Positions 54,232 to 62,050 of a stretch of DNA of 64,000 nucleotides are shown here, one piece after another. Both the position numbers and the translations under genes were made by a program. The notes under the pieces are model-generated. The model worked only from the letters and a program-made list of their open reading frames with translations, was not told the origin of the DNA and made no database searches. Where the stretch lies: contig NZ_JAICBX010000006.1 in assembly GCF_019492055.1 (NCBI RefSeq), forward strand, positions 124,001 to 188,000, written 5' to 3'. The stretch comes from Flavimaribacter sediminis (GTDB lineage Bacteria; Pseudomonadota; Alphaproteobacteria; Rhizobiales; Rhizobiaceae). Position 1 is the stretch's first letter. Each line of letters starts with the position of its first letter.

Positions 54232-54243
54232 GTTGTGCCCCGC

Positions 54244-54537
54244 TCATTCGTTTTCCCGATCACTGTTCACGAACTGCACGGTGAAATCGAGCTTGAAGGT
54301 TCCGCCTTCATGCCTGACTTCCTGCATGGCGAGGACCTTGCCCAAGAGCGTCATGAATCCGCCCGGGTGCTTCTGCGCCTGCACACGGAGATATTCGACC
54401 ATGCTGCCGCCGCCGGCTTCCGTCGCAGCCTGCAGGACGGCGTCGCGTATCATCGGAAAATTCGATCCATTTTCCAGCAGTTCTATACCATTGCCTCCGG
54501 CGCCTTCGGTCACCTTCGCCTTGTTGCGCCTGGTCAT
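54244..54537 (-). CDS. Small phage packaging-block protein
   Basis: This 97-residue protein resembles small phage proteins with the pattern MIRDAVLQAATEAGGGSMVEYL followed by HPGGFMTLLGKVLAMQ. Relatives are often found near terminase genes. It might supply a terminase small-subunit role, as none is seen upstream of terL; this is inference. Start and previous stop codon overlap as ATGA, which excludes the longer frame that runs through the upstream gene. Confidence 0.65.
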   Translation of the reverse strand: MTRRNKAKVTEGAGGNGIELLENGSNFPMIRDAVLQAATEAGGGSMVEYLRVQAQKHPGGFMTLLGKVLAMQEVRHEGGTFKLDFTVQFVNSDRENE

Positions 54538-55307
54538 GCGCGCACCGGCACATGCGTCACGGGCAGTTTCGATGGCGCGCGATGGACCCCCGCGTTGTTG
54601 TTCCCAGCCGGCGCTTTCGGCGCAGCGAAACCGTTTGCCGCGCGCCAGGCCTGCCATCCGGCCCGTGAAGGCTTGCGCGGCGAATAGCGGTTCGAGGCAT
54701 ACCCGCTTATCTGCATCAGATAGCTCCATGGAGTCGGCGGCTGATCAGTAATGGTCCACCTGAAGGCCCGTCTCGATCCGGACAGATGCACGAGCATCCC
54801 CTCCCTGTCGAAACCGCTATCCGCGAGATACGCCACATAGCCAATAGTGCTGTCCTGGCCGTCCCTCGTGATAAATCTCTGACCGAGACGCGCTGTGTGC
54901 ACCGTGTCCAGGTCCGCCGTCGCGCCAGTACGCGAAGCCAGCGAAAGACTGACGAAACGATCATGGATGGTCTCGATCGGATGTCCATGCGACGAGCGGA
55001 TCAAATCGTCATCGCCGTTCAGGAAAACGCCGTCCCTGAACAGAATTTCGGCAAGCGTGACCGGCCTCGGTCGAGGTCGGCTCGGTGACGTGCTCTCCCT
55101 GGCAGAATAGTCATCCGGAAAGTAGCTGACGCCGCCCACATCCGGATCTCCGATGATCCGGTCGCCAAGCTTCAGGGTGTGTCCCCAGAAGTTTATTTCG
55201 GTGTCCGGATCGAAACGAACACGACGGCGCTCGCGATCGACAATGGCATCCACGAACGTTCTCTTGCTCACGGCTTCGGCGGCGTGCGCCTTATTTTTTG
55301 CGTTCAA
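54534..55307 (-). CDS. Uncharacterised phage protein, TTG start
   Basis: This 257-residue protein has a basic start, a middle with RRRVRFDPDTEINFWGHTLKLGD, and a basic Pro-rich C-terminus (SPRKPSRAGWQAWRAANGF). No family is recognised. The start is a TTG overlapping the stop codon of the Bbp19-like gene (TTGA); no ATG lies near, and AAGG about ten bases upstream supports it. It is coupled to the next gene by ATGA. Its place between portal and scaffold genes suggests a head or packaging role, unproven. Confidence 0.65.
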   Translation of the reverse strand: MNAKNKAHAAEAVSKRTFVDAIVDRERRRVRFDPDTEINFWGHTLKLGDRIIGDPDVGGVSYFPDDYSARESTSPSRPRPRPVTLAEILFRDGVFLNGDDDLIRSSHGHPIETIHDRFVSLSLASRTGATADLDTVHTARLGQRFITRDGQDSTIGYVAYLADSGFDREGMLVHLSGSRRAFRWTITDQPPTPWSYLMQISGYASNRYSPRKPSRAGWQAWRAANGFAAPKAPAGNNNAGVHRAPSKLPVTHVPVRA

Positions 55308-55651
55308 AGCGTTACACCTTCTTCCTGATCGGCGATCAGTTCCGCCGCCGCGGCGCGATAAAGCGCCGACAGGTCGCCGTCCGGCGACAGGCCAAGCCGA
55401 ATGATGCGGGCGAAGACGCGTCGCATGGCGTTGGCCTCACGGAGCGCATCCGCGCTTTTTTCGTGCGTCTGCGCAAAGAAATAGCCGCTGTAGGCTGCAA
55501 GATCCGAAAGCACGATCTCCTGATCCCTGCGCGTCGCGCCGGTTTCGAAGAACAGTCGGCGATAGGAGGCCTGCAGTTCGGCGAACGCCCGCCGGTCGCG
55601 CCGCTCACCGCCATCTTTTCCAGTCGATAGGGAATGATATGCGGGCGTCAT
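55304..55651 (-). CDS. Bbp19-like phage protein
   Basis: This 115-residue protein matches the family named after Bbp19 of Bordetella phage BPP-1. It has YRRLFFETGATRRDQEIVLSDLAAYSGYFF in the middle, then a helical C-terminus with EANAMRRVFARIIRLGL. It is found beside portal genes in many podoviruses; its function is unknown. It overlaps the portal stop codon by four bases (ATGA). Confidence 0.8.
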   Translation of the reverse strand: MTPAYHSLSTGKDGGERRDRRAFAELQASYRRLFFETGATRRDQEIVLSDLAAYSGYFFAQTHEKSADALREANAMRRVFARIIRLGLSPDGDLSALYRAAAAELIADQEEGVTL

Positions 55652-57342
55652 GGCTGGACACCGGCGTTTTGCGCCATCGCAAGCATGTCACTAAAGGCTG
55701 CGCTTCCTTCACCAACGGCTTTCGCCGCATTGCCGCCGTTCACAGCCAGTTCCGTCAGTGTTTTGATCTGATCAACCTGCTGCGACGCCGCTTCGGCCTG
55801 CCCTACGTCCTCGAGGGGCTTGAACATGGACCGCGGGGCGCCGTGAATGTCCTGCGCTATGTCCAGCATTTCGTCGAGATCGAATCGCTCCAGAACCTGT
55901 GGCTTGCCGAATTTGGCCATAGCGCCGGCCAGTTCGAGAACCCGCTGCATGCCAACGATTTCCCCGGCCCGTCGCAATTTGTCGAGCGGACCGGTAAAAG
56001 TGACGCCGATCTCATGACCCTGCAATCCGCCGGGCGCCGCAAGAGGCCGACCCGGCCGAAAGACGCCGCGACCTTCGAGAAGCGTGAACTCGCGATCGAT
56101 CATCCGCGCCAGGCCTTCCTGCAAGGAGAGACCGGACGGACCAAGCAGATCCCCCTTCTCCTGCGCGCGTATCGAGGCTTCCGTCGCCGTCATTTGTGGG
56201 TTCTGGATCAGGATCTGCCACAAATTGACGTAAAGACTTTCGCGCAGCTGGTTGTGCTTCGCCTCGATGATGGCCCGCGCAAAATCCGGTCGCTGTTGCG
56301 TAACAATCGGCCGGATGAGCAATTCGCCCGTTTCACTCAGCAATCCCGGATTTGGCGCTCCCGGGTTGAGATTCGGAGGGTTGGTTGCGTCGTCACGCTG
56401 GGCTGTCGGCGGGTTCACCCATTGCTGGGTAGCGATGTATTCCTGCTTGGAAAGCATGTTGACGGATTTGATTTCAGCGAGCGCAAGCGCCACCGGCCCC
56501 TCGCAATAGGGGCCCTGATTTTCACGGTTCCAGTGAAACACGATATAGGGAAAGCTCCGGTAGCCGCCCTTGCCGAGCAAATGCCGCTCGTCTCTCTCGA
56601 CATAGTAGGAGACGAAATCCATCCCATGGCGATCGTCATCCGGCTTTGGCATGACGCCGTGGAGAATGGTTACGGCGTCGTCCTGTCTCTTCGGATCGCG
56701 GGCGCAGTCACGCACCTTTGTCGAGCATCGCTCGCCCCACCGTTCGACGCATTGTCGCGCGGTGCGCGTGAAGACGCGGAAATTGGTGTCGACCACGCCT
56801 TCGAAATTCGCCGCGAGATAGTTTTCAAGCAATGGTATGTGGCGATAGGTCACCGGTGCGGCGAGCGTTCGCGCCGGCGCGTCTTCCACGTAGATCACGC
56901 TTGTCCCGAACGCCGCCCTGCCCTTCACCGCCGCCTTCCCGGCCAGCGCGAACCCGGATGATGGATTGTAGCGCATCCTGAACATGTAGCGTGTCAGTTC
57001 GTCGAACCATCGCAACTCCGCATCGCTTGCCGCGCTCGCAAACGGTTCGCTGCTGCGAAGCGTATGCCATGTAGCGCTCGCCGGCATCACCAGCGAGATT
57101 TCACCCGCGGCCAGACGATCGATCGCCATCAGCGATGTATGATCGTAGATGTTTGGCGCATTGTAAGACCCATAGGGCCTCGAGGCACCTCCCGCTTCGA
57201 TCGCCGAAAGGATCGCCTGATGTTCAAGACCGGGCGCGACATAGCGCGAGATGTCGCGCCAGTGGCTTTCCCATGGCCGTCTCGCATTGGCGAGTTGTTC
57301 CAGACGCGCAAGCAACGTCTCGACTGTCGGATCCTCTGACAT
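55648..57342 (-). CDS. Portal (head-to-tail connecting) protein
   Basis: This 564-residue portal belongs to the phage head-to-tail connecting family (PF12236): WRDISRYVAPGLEHQAIL at the N-terminus, VMPASATWHTLRSSEP, SFPYIVFHWNRENQGPYCEGP, and the C-terminal helix-rich DLDEMLDIAQDIHGAPRSMF. It forms the 12-fold ring through which DNA is packed. The true start is the ATG at 57342 with GAGGAG upstream and a shared TGATG with the previous gene; the codon before it is TTG. Confidence 0.93.
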   Translation of the reverse strand: MSEDPTVETLLARLEQLANARRPWESHWRDISRYVAPGLEHQAILSAIEAGGASRPYGSYNAPNIYDHTSLMAIDRLAAGEISLVMPASATWHTLRSSEPFASAASDAELRWFDELTRYMFRMRYNPSSGFALAGKAAVKGRAAFGTSVIYVEDAPARTLAAPVTYRHIPLLENYLAANFEGVVDTNFRVFTRTARQCVERWGERCSTKVRDCARDPKRQDDAVTILHGVMPKPDDDRHGMDFVSYYVERDERHLLGKGGYRSFPYIVFHWNRENQGPYCEGPVALALAEIKSVNMLSKQEYIATQQWVNPPTAQRDDATNPPNLNPGAPNPGLLSETGELLIRPIVTQQRPDFARAIIEAKHNQLRESLYVNLWQILIQNPQMTATEASIRAQEKGDLLGPSGLSLQEGLARMIDREFTLLEGRGVFRPGRPLAAPGGLQGHEIGVTFTGPLDKLRRAGEIVGMQRVLELAGAMAKFGKPQVLERFDLDEMLDIAQDIHGAPRSMFKPLEDVGQAEAASQQVDQIKTLTELAVNGGNAAKAVGEGSAAFSDMLAMAQNAGVQP

Positions 57343-57557
57343 CAAAGCTCCTCTTCAGAAGAGTGGTTCGTGCGCGCAGGCTCCACGAAGGACCCGAATG
57401 CGCTGTCGCCGAGCGCGGACGTGAATATGTTGGCGCTGGAGCCGCGGGCGCGTCGCCGGCGTCGGCGGGCTTCAGACAACAGGCTCGCGTCCGCTTCACG
57501 CTTGACCGGTTGCGGCGTGGTTGTCTTCGGTGTTTCGATTTTCGTGCTGAAGCACAT
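57342..57557 (-). CDS. Small basic phage protein before the portal
   Basis: This 71-residue protein starts MCFSTKIETPKTTTPQPV, then EADASLLSEARRRRRRARGSS. It resembles a common small podovirus protein with an MCF start, a Pro-rich linker and an Arg-rich helix. AGGAG lies eight bases before the ATG. The longer frame upstream is a shadow of the GNAT-like gene, whose last 62 bases overlap this gene. The function is unknown. Confidence 0.72.
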   Translation of the reverse strand: MCFSTKIETPKTTTPQPVKREADASLLSEARRRRRRARGSSANIFTSALGDSAFGSFVEPARTNHSSEEEL

Positions 57558-58065
57558 GGCCCCATCTCCTGTAGACTGATGCAGGCACGCCGCCGCGCAC
57601 CCATTCGTAAAGTAAGAAACGCTCGCCATTTCTGCCCCATTGCTCGAGGGCGCATCGTCGCCTGGCGCCGGTTGCCTCCAGCCAGCGATGCGCAGCGGTG
57701 TGGCTGTCGATCGATCGCGCCTCGATGCGGCGAATGCCGCCTGCGTTCCAGGCGTCGACCAGTTCGCGAAAGACGAAACGCGTGACGGCGGGAATGCAGC
57801 GTTCGAAACCGCATGCGCCATAGGCCCAGGCGCTCAGAACGCCCTCGCTGATCGGCGCAAACCCGAACGCGCCGGATGGCTGGCCGCCTCGCAGGACGAC
57901 GAAGGCTTCACCAGCCGCGAGGCCGCTTGCGGCAATCGCCGCCGGCTTGGCGTCTGGCGGAACCTGACATCGGATTTCGCTTCTGTCGTCTGGCCGCAAA
58001 TTGGCGACGATATAGGACACATCGCGCAATGTGGCCGGAACGATCGCTACCGCGCCTCTCGACAT
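57496..58065 (-). CDS. GNAT-like internal virion protein (gp13-like)
   Basis: This 189-residue protein has a GNAT-type acetyltransferase fold: IVPATLRDVSYIVANLRPDD, FVVLRGGQPSGAFGFAPI and the late helix RRIEARSIDSHTAAHRWLEATGA. T7 gp13 and similar virion proteins share this fold. I see no clear acetyl-CoA loop, so a structural or antihost role is as likely as enzymatic activity. The ATG at 58065 follows the previous stop codon by 5 bp and excludes the longer frame. Confidence 0.75.
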   Translation of the reverse strand: MSRGAVAIVPATLRDVSYIVANLRPDDRSEIRCQVPPDAKPAAIAASGLAAGEAFVVLRGGQPSGAFGFAPISEGVLSAWAYGACGFERCIPAVTRFVFRELVDAWNAGGIRRIEARSIDSHTAAHRWLEATGARRRCALEQWGRNGERFLLYEWVRGGVPASVYRRWGHVLQHENRNTEDNHAATGQA

Positions 58066-58070
58066 GGCCG

Positions 58071-58337
58071 CTATCGCCTGCGTTTTTCCAGCACCTGCAC
58101 ATCGCAGGATCCGGAGGCGACGTCCACGCGCACCCAGCACGGCGCGCCGACATCGATTGGCACAAGTCTTTCGTCGGTGATCGTCGCGCCGTCGCCGGAT
58201 TTGACGTAGATGTCCTCGCCAATGCTCAGCTTGATTTCGCAGGACAGGCCGGCGGCGTTGCTGATCGCCACGGCGCCGACGCCGTCGGCCAGTTCCACCG
58301 GCAGGCTTTGCGCGGTGACGCCAGTTTCATAACTCAT
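58071..58337 (-). CDS. Small phage protein downstream of terL
   Basis: This 88-residue beta-rich protein (SYETGVTAQSLPVELADGVG, GAPCWVRVDVASGSCDVQVLE) reads well, with GAAGGAA before the ATG. It resembles small head-decoration or fibre-base proteins only in composition. It lies 48 bp after terL and 5 bp before the GNAT-like gene. No family is recognised. Confidence 0.7.
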   Translation of the reverse strand: MSYETGVTAQSLPVELADGVGAVAISNAAGLSCEIKLSIGEDIYVKSGDGATITDERLVPIDVGAPCWVRVDVASGSCDVQVLEKRRR

Positions 58338-58385
58338 TCTTGATTCCTTCCCGTTGAGAACAGTGTCTTGTCGGACGAAAGTCGC

Positions 58386-59666
58386 CTACCAGCCTTGCAG
58401 GGGATCGAATCCCGAAGGACTGACCTGCAGGCCGGCGCTTGCCTTCAGTCGCTCGTGATGGACGGTTTCCGCAAAGGTCAGCGCCAGCGCGTCCGCTATG
58501 TCGGGCGACAAGAGCCCGCGCCGCTTCATGTCTTCCTTCTTTTCTATCTGGATCCGGTTTCTCGCGTCGAAACTGTATTCTGGAGACTGCAGGTCGATCA
58601 TCAATTCGTCATCATCCGGTATGTCTCCGATATCGCGCAGCCAGTCGCGCATGCGCGACCACATTTCGGCGCGCTTGTTCCTGAAACGGAGACTGTTTGA
58701 AGCCCGCGAGCCTCCGTTGACATCAATGACTTTCAATCCCAGTTGACGCAGTCGGTCGACCACCCCGCCTCCAACGCCCACGCCATCAACGAAGATGGCG
58801 TTCGGTTTCTCCAAAACGGCGATCTCGCTGACCTTTCCCGCCGTCTGCATCAGGTCGAGCGTCGACCAGCGCCAGATCCGGGCAAGCTTGTAGGCGTGGC
58901 GCGCCACCAGCACGGTTCTGTCGTCTCCGAAGCGCGCGACGTCCAGCCCCATGATCCTTGGACCTTCAGGCGAGGCGCTTTGCCTGTCTCGCGCAGCAGC
59001 GACAGTCTCGCGAGCAATGAATTGCATGTCAGAGAGGTTGCGGTAATCGCCCAGCCACACATGCTCGTATTTGTTCTGGTCAAACGCCCGGTCACGCTCC
59101 ATGTCCGCCCTCAAAACGTCCGGAAAGAACGGATTGTCGGTGTAGTTTGCCCGAACGACGACGGCGTCTTTCGGCTTTTGCCGACGCAGGAAGCGGTCGA
59201 TCGGATCCGTCGGACTTTCAGGGTTCCAGGAAAACCACAACTCGCTCCCCGGACTGCGGATCGTTGGAATGAGCAGATCCAGGCTCTTCTGGCTGACGGT
59301 TTGCGCCTCCTCGATCCACGCAATGTTGAACCCTTCCAGGGACTTGATGGAATGGGCGTTGTGGTGCTTCAGTCCCCGGAACGCAAACAGGCTGTCGTTG
59401 GGACCCCGGATTTGCGTTTCGGTGACGTCGAAAAACGCCTCAAGCCCGAAATCCGCTATCTTGTCTTCGATCAGTTGCTTGACCGAATCCCGGATCGAGT
59501 TCTGTGTTTCTCGCAGGCATACGGCCCTCACCTTTCCGTCAAGCGCCCTGAGGCACAACAATCCTCCAAAAAAATGTGACTTTCCGCTGCCACGTCCGCC
59601 CCACGCGCCTTTGAAACGCGACTGACCGACGAGGGGCCGAAACACCTCGGGAAACTTGATTTTCAT
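58386..59666 (-). CDS. Terminase large subunit
   Basis: This 426-residue packaging motor belongs to the Terminase_3/PBSX-P22 type. The ATPase has Walker A GGRGSGKS at residues 23-30 and Walker B with FNIAWIEEAQ near residue 115. The nuclease domain starts at MGLDVARFGDD near residue 240 and includes NAIFVDGVGVGGG and the final acidic region PDIADALALTFAE. Enzymes of this type usually package by a headful mechanism. It is the first gene of the module; no small subunit gene precedes it. Confidence 0.93.
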   Translation of the reverse strand: MKIKFPEVFRPLVGQSRFKGAWGGRGSGKSHFFGGLLCLRALDGKVRAVCLRETQNSIRDSVKQLIEDKIADFGLEAFFDVTETQIRGPNDSLFAFRGLKHHNAHSIKSLEGFNIAWIEEAQTVSQKSLDLLIPTIRSPGSELWFSWNPESPTDPIDRFLRRQKPKDAVVVRANYTDNPFFPDVLRADMERDRAFDQNKYEHVWLGDYRNLSDMQFIARETVAAARDRQSASPEGPRIMGLDVARFGDDRTVLVARHAYKLARIWRWSTLDLMQTAGKVSEIAVLEKPNAIFVDGVGVGGGVVDRLRQLGLKVIDVNGGSRASNSLRFRNKRAEMWSRMRDWLRDIGDIPDDDELMIDLQSPEYSFDARNRIQIEKKEDMKRRGLLSPDIADALALTFAETVHHERLKASAGLQVSPSGFDPLQGW

Positions 59667-60013
59667 TGCGCTGACTGGGTGTGCGGATCACCCCTGATGT
59701 TGGGAGAGCGCGTTGCGTTTGCGCATTGATCCGATGTTACTTTCGATGAGGAACTTATACGGTATTTTCGGACAAAATGGAATGGAAGCTGCGCCGCTGC
59801 AAACCGGGATCACAGCAAACCGTACCTGCAACCGAATGAAATCACGACGTTATTCTTGATGTTTCTTTACGGTGTGGATTGCAGATCCTATGGAGTCAGT
59901 GCATTTTCATGCCCGAGCGAGGCGATTATCTCGAACTGTAACAGGGAAATAAGAGTTGATTTTTACCGGTCTGTCTGGAAGTGAACGTGCTGTCTGGGCC
60001 GGATGACTCGCCG
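59667..60013. other. Intergenic region at the right edge of the module
   Basis: This 347-bp gap between terL and a host gene holds the promoter-like element at 59733-59778 and three related repeats GCAAACCG (59799-59806), GCAAACCG (59815-59822) and GCAACCG (59828-59834). It also holds a third GATGTTTCTTT copy at 59858-59868. No tRNA or attachment repeat shared with the left edge was recognised. Confidence 0.6.
59733..59778 (-). promoter_or_regulatory. Promoter-like element upstream of terL
   Basis: On the minus strand ATTTTGTCCGAAAATACC is followed by GTATAAG, and further on by AAAGTAACATC. The first block repeats that at 53562-53586 almost base for base; the second matches AAAGAGACATC there. 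Its TATAA box lies about 90 bp before terL. Confidence 0.5.
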
Positions 60014-61267
60014 ATGAACATGCAATCAGGACGCCACGGAGATAAGCAAGCGCAGTATTCTGCGGAAGCGCGTCGGCGTTTCGTCAGCGACAGGGTCGCT
60101 ACGCGACTGGTTCTCAATTTTTCCGGTTTCGAAAACACCAGCGTTCATGCGCTCGTTGATCGCCTCGCCCGTTGCGCGGAAAAGACCGGCAGCGTGTTCG
60201 GATTCACGGTGGAGCGTTCGCCCAAGGACGCGCGCGAAGCCGATCATATGAGCGTCACGGATTTCCGCTCTCAGGGATCGGATTGGCGCGTTGACACGAG
60301 GCTCGTGCAGTTCGGATGGTTCGACATCGTGGCGGAATACGAGAACTCGCCCTATCCGGCGGGTTTCCTGGCGAACTTTGTCAAATATCTTGCTTTCTTC
60401 GCAGATGGCACGGTGCTGCGATACATGCGCACCAGCAAACTGTACTTTCTCTTCTCCATCTATCCGCTTGTCCTGGCGGTTATTCTTGCTGCGGCAAGCC
60501 TTATGGCCGTGCGTTGGATCGCAGACTGGCTGGGGCTGACGAACTGGCTGGTCCCGCCAGCAGCCATCGTCTTCTGGCTTATTATGTGCCGCTGGCCTGG
60601 ACGCTTTTTCTACATGCCGCTTACGATCAGCGACTGGGGATTCGCCCGGGATATGGTCAACCGAAGCAATCCCAAGATCGATGATCGCATGGGTCTGTTC
60701 GCCAGACGCGTCGCCGAGGAAATCGCTTCGTCCACACATGATGAAATCGTTATCTCCACCCACAGCTTCGGGAGCCTCTGGGCTATTGGCGCGCTCACAC
60801 GCGCGCTTGAAGAAAACCCGTCGTTGCTGGAAGGCAAGAAACTGCGATTCCTGGCGCTCGGCTCAAGCCATCTCAAGATTGCGCTGAGCCCCAAAGCGTC
60901 ATGGATGAGAGATCAATTGAAAAGGGTGCTCTCGGAGCCCGCGCTTTTCTGGCACGAATTCCAGTCGAAGGACGACGCCATCGCCTTCTACAAGTCAGAC
61001 CCGTTCAAGCCCGCCGGTCTGTCTGGCGACCCCGATCGATACAAGATTGATCGCGTCCGTTTCAAGCGGGGCATGACGCCGGCCCGCTACCGGCACATGA
61101 AACGCTCGCTCTATCGCACCCATGGCCAATATGTGCGCTATTACGACAATCCCGTCGATTTCGATTTCGGGATACGGCTGTTCGGACCGTTTGACACAAG
61201 GTCACTTGCCGCAACGCCGCACATCGTCAAATTGCTCGCATCTGACCAAAAGGCTCGGCCGGGATAG
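60014..61267 (+). CDS. Membrane-embedded alpha/beta hydrolase-like protein
   Basis: This protein of about 417 residues has two or three membrane helices in the middle (around 143-195) and an alpha/beta hydrolase-type C-terminal half. The nucleophile elbow is VISTHSFGSLWAIGAL. Several conserved segments surround it, such as LRFLALGSSHLKIALSP. The substrate is unknown. A GTG at 59981 could also start the frame; the ATG at 60014 is chosen with low certainty. Five bases separate it from the methyltransferase gene, so the two form an operon. Confidence 0.75.
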   Translation: MNMQSGRHGDKQAQYSAEARRRFVSDRVATRLVLNFSGFENTSVHALVDRLARCAEKTGSVFGFTVERSPKDAREADHMSVTDFRSQGSDWRVDTRLVQFGWFDIVAEYENSPYPAGFLANFVKYLAFFADGTVLRYMRTSKLYFLFSIYPLVLAVILAAASLMAVRWIADWLGLTNWLVPPAAIVFWLIMCRWPGRFFYMPLTISDWGFARDMVNRSNPKIDDRMGLFARRVAEEIASSTHDEIVISTHSFGSLWAIGALTRALEENPSLLEGKKLRFLALGSSHLKIALSPKASWMRDQLKRVLSEPALFWHEFQSKDDAIAFYKSDPFKPAGLSGDPDRYKIDRVRFKRGMTPARYRHMKRSLYRTHGQYVRYYDNPVDFDFGIRLFGPFDTRSLAATPHIVKLLASDQKARPG

Positions 61268-61272
61268 CGCAT

Positions 61273-61869
61273 ATGTCATCAATTGACTGGTCTTTGGCGG
61301 GCAAAACCGTCTGGTGGATATTCATCGCCGTATGGGTGGCCTTGAGATGGCGGCCGAACGTCCGCGCGCGTCGTCATCGCGTCAAGCAAAGCAAGCGTAG
61401 CCTGAGGGAGAATATTTCCCTGGTGATTTCCTTCAGCGGCCTGTTTCTTGTGCCGGTCATCTGGATGTCGACGCGGTGGTTTCGGCCCTTCAATCATGAC
61501 ATAGGGCCGTTTTCGATCGCCGTCGGGACGATCCTTTTGATCGTGTCGCTCATACTGTTCCATATGACCCACAAGGCGCTCGGCACGATGTGGTCGAACA
61601 GCCTTGACCTGCGGACCGGCCACCAACTCATCACCACTTCGATCTACACGCACCTGCGCCACCCCATGTATACGGCCTTCTGGGTCTGGGCGCTTGCGCA
61701 GCCATTCCTCTTCGCGAACTGGATTTCGGGACTATCAGGAATCGTCGGATTCGGCGCACTGTTTTTCCTGCGCGTCGGCACTGAAGAAGAGATGATGGAG
61801 GCTGAATTCGGGGAAGAGTATCGTTCATACGTTAAACGAACAAAAAAGATCATTCCTTGGATCTACTAA
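61273..61869 (+). CDS. Isoprenylcysteine carboxyl methyltransferase-like membrane protein
   Basis: This 198-residue membrane protein belongs to the ICMT/PEMT-type SAM methyltransferase family. It has about four membrane helices. The SAM-site motif is THLRHPMYTAFWVW near residue 127. The C-terminal signature is VGTEEEMMEAEFGEEYRSYVKR. Bacterial relatives rarely have known substrates; lipids or quinones are candidates. It is coupled to the upstream hydrolase gene. Confidence 0.85.
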   Translation: MSSIDWSLAGKTVWWIFIAVWVALRWRPNVRARRHRVKQSKRSLRENISLVISFSGLFLVPVIWMSTRWFRPFNHDIGPFSIAVGTILLIVSLILFHMTHKALGTMWSNSLDLRTGHQLITTSIYTHLRHPMYTAFWVWALAQPFLFANWISGLSGIVGFGALFFLRVGTEEEMMEAEFGEEYRSYVKRTKKIIPWIY

Positions 61870-61915
61870 GTCCTTAAACAAGCGGACTGCCTTCTTTCAA
61901 TTTTGATGACAATTG

Positions 61916-61921
61916 TATAAT
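61916..61921 (+). promoter_or_regulatory. Possible -10 box upstream of the secreted hydrolase gene
   Basis: A perfect TATAAT lies in an A+T-rich stretch about 130 bp before the ATG at 62051. No good -35 box is visible at the normal distance, so this is only a candidate. A small inverted repeat CGGGA/TCCCG follows at 61933-61951. Confidence 0.3.
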
Positions 61922-62050
61922 AAATACCAGCCCGGGACTTACAAAATCCCGCTCTGATAGTAGTTCTACAACCGCACTTGCGCTATTGTCGAAGCAATGC
62001 GCGGTAAGTCATGCCGTCACGTCGGGGGACGATTGAGAGGGGTACGCTCT

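Larger units (their letters stand above)
53387..54243. other. 857-bp noncoding gap inside the late module
   Basis: I see no convincing gene here. The left part holds the promoter-like element (53555-53586) and an operator-like inverted repeat (53604-53624). Two tiny minus-strand frames with good ribosome sites but only 12 and 5 codons lie near 53640-53690. A plus-strand frame at 53811-54197 has a weak start and poor codon pattern but ends just before a plus-strand terminator. A gap this size is unusual for a packed phage operon. Confidence 0.6.
40255..59880 (-). mobile_element. Podovirus-like late-gene module (cryptic prophage or GTA-like locus)
   Basis: About 19.6 kb of minus-strand genes encode packaging, head, short-tail, injection and lysis functions in a coherent order from terL (right) to the lysis genes (left). 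All frames are open, genes overlap by one to four bases in many places, and terminators follow the capsid gene and others. No integrase, repressor, lexA-like gene, replication gene, phage RNA polymerase or flanking direct repeat was found inside or at the edges. The boundaries are inferred from the last terminator at 40255 and the promoter-like DNA near 59870. Confidence 0.85.

Noticed and set aside
40250-59990. Attachment-site direct repeats or a target tRNA at the module edges
   Set aside because: Reading both edges side by side showed no shared word long enough to be an att core, and no tRNA-like sequence.
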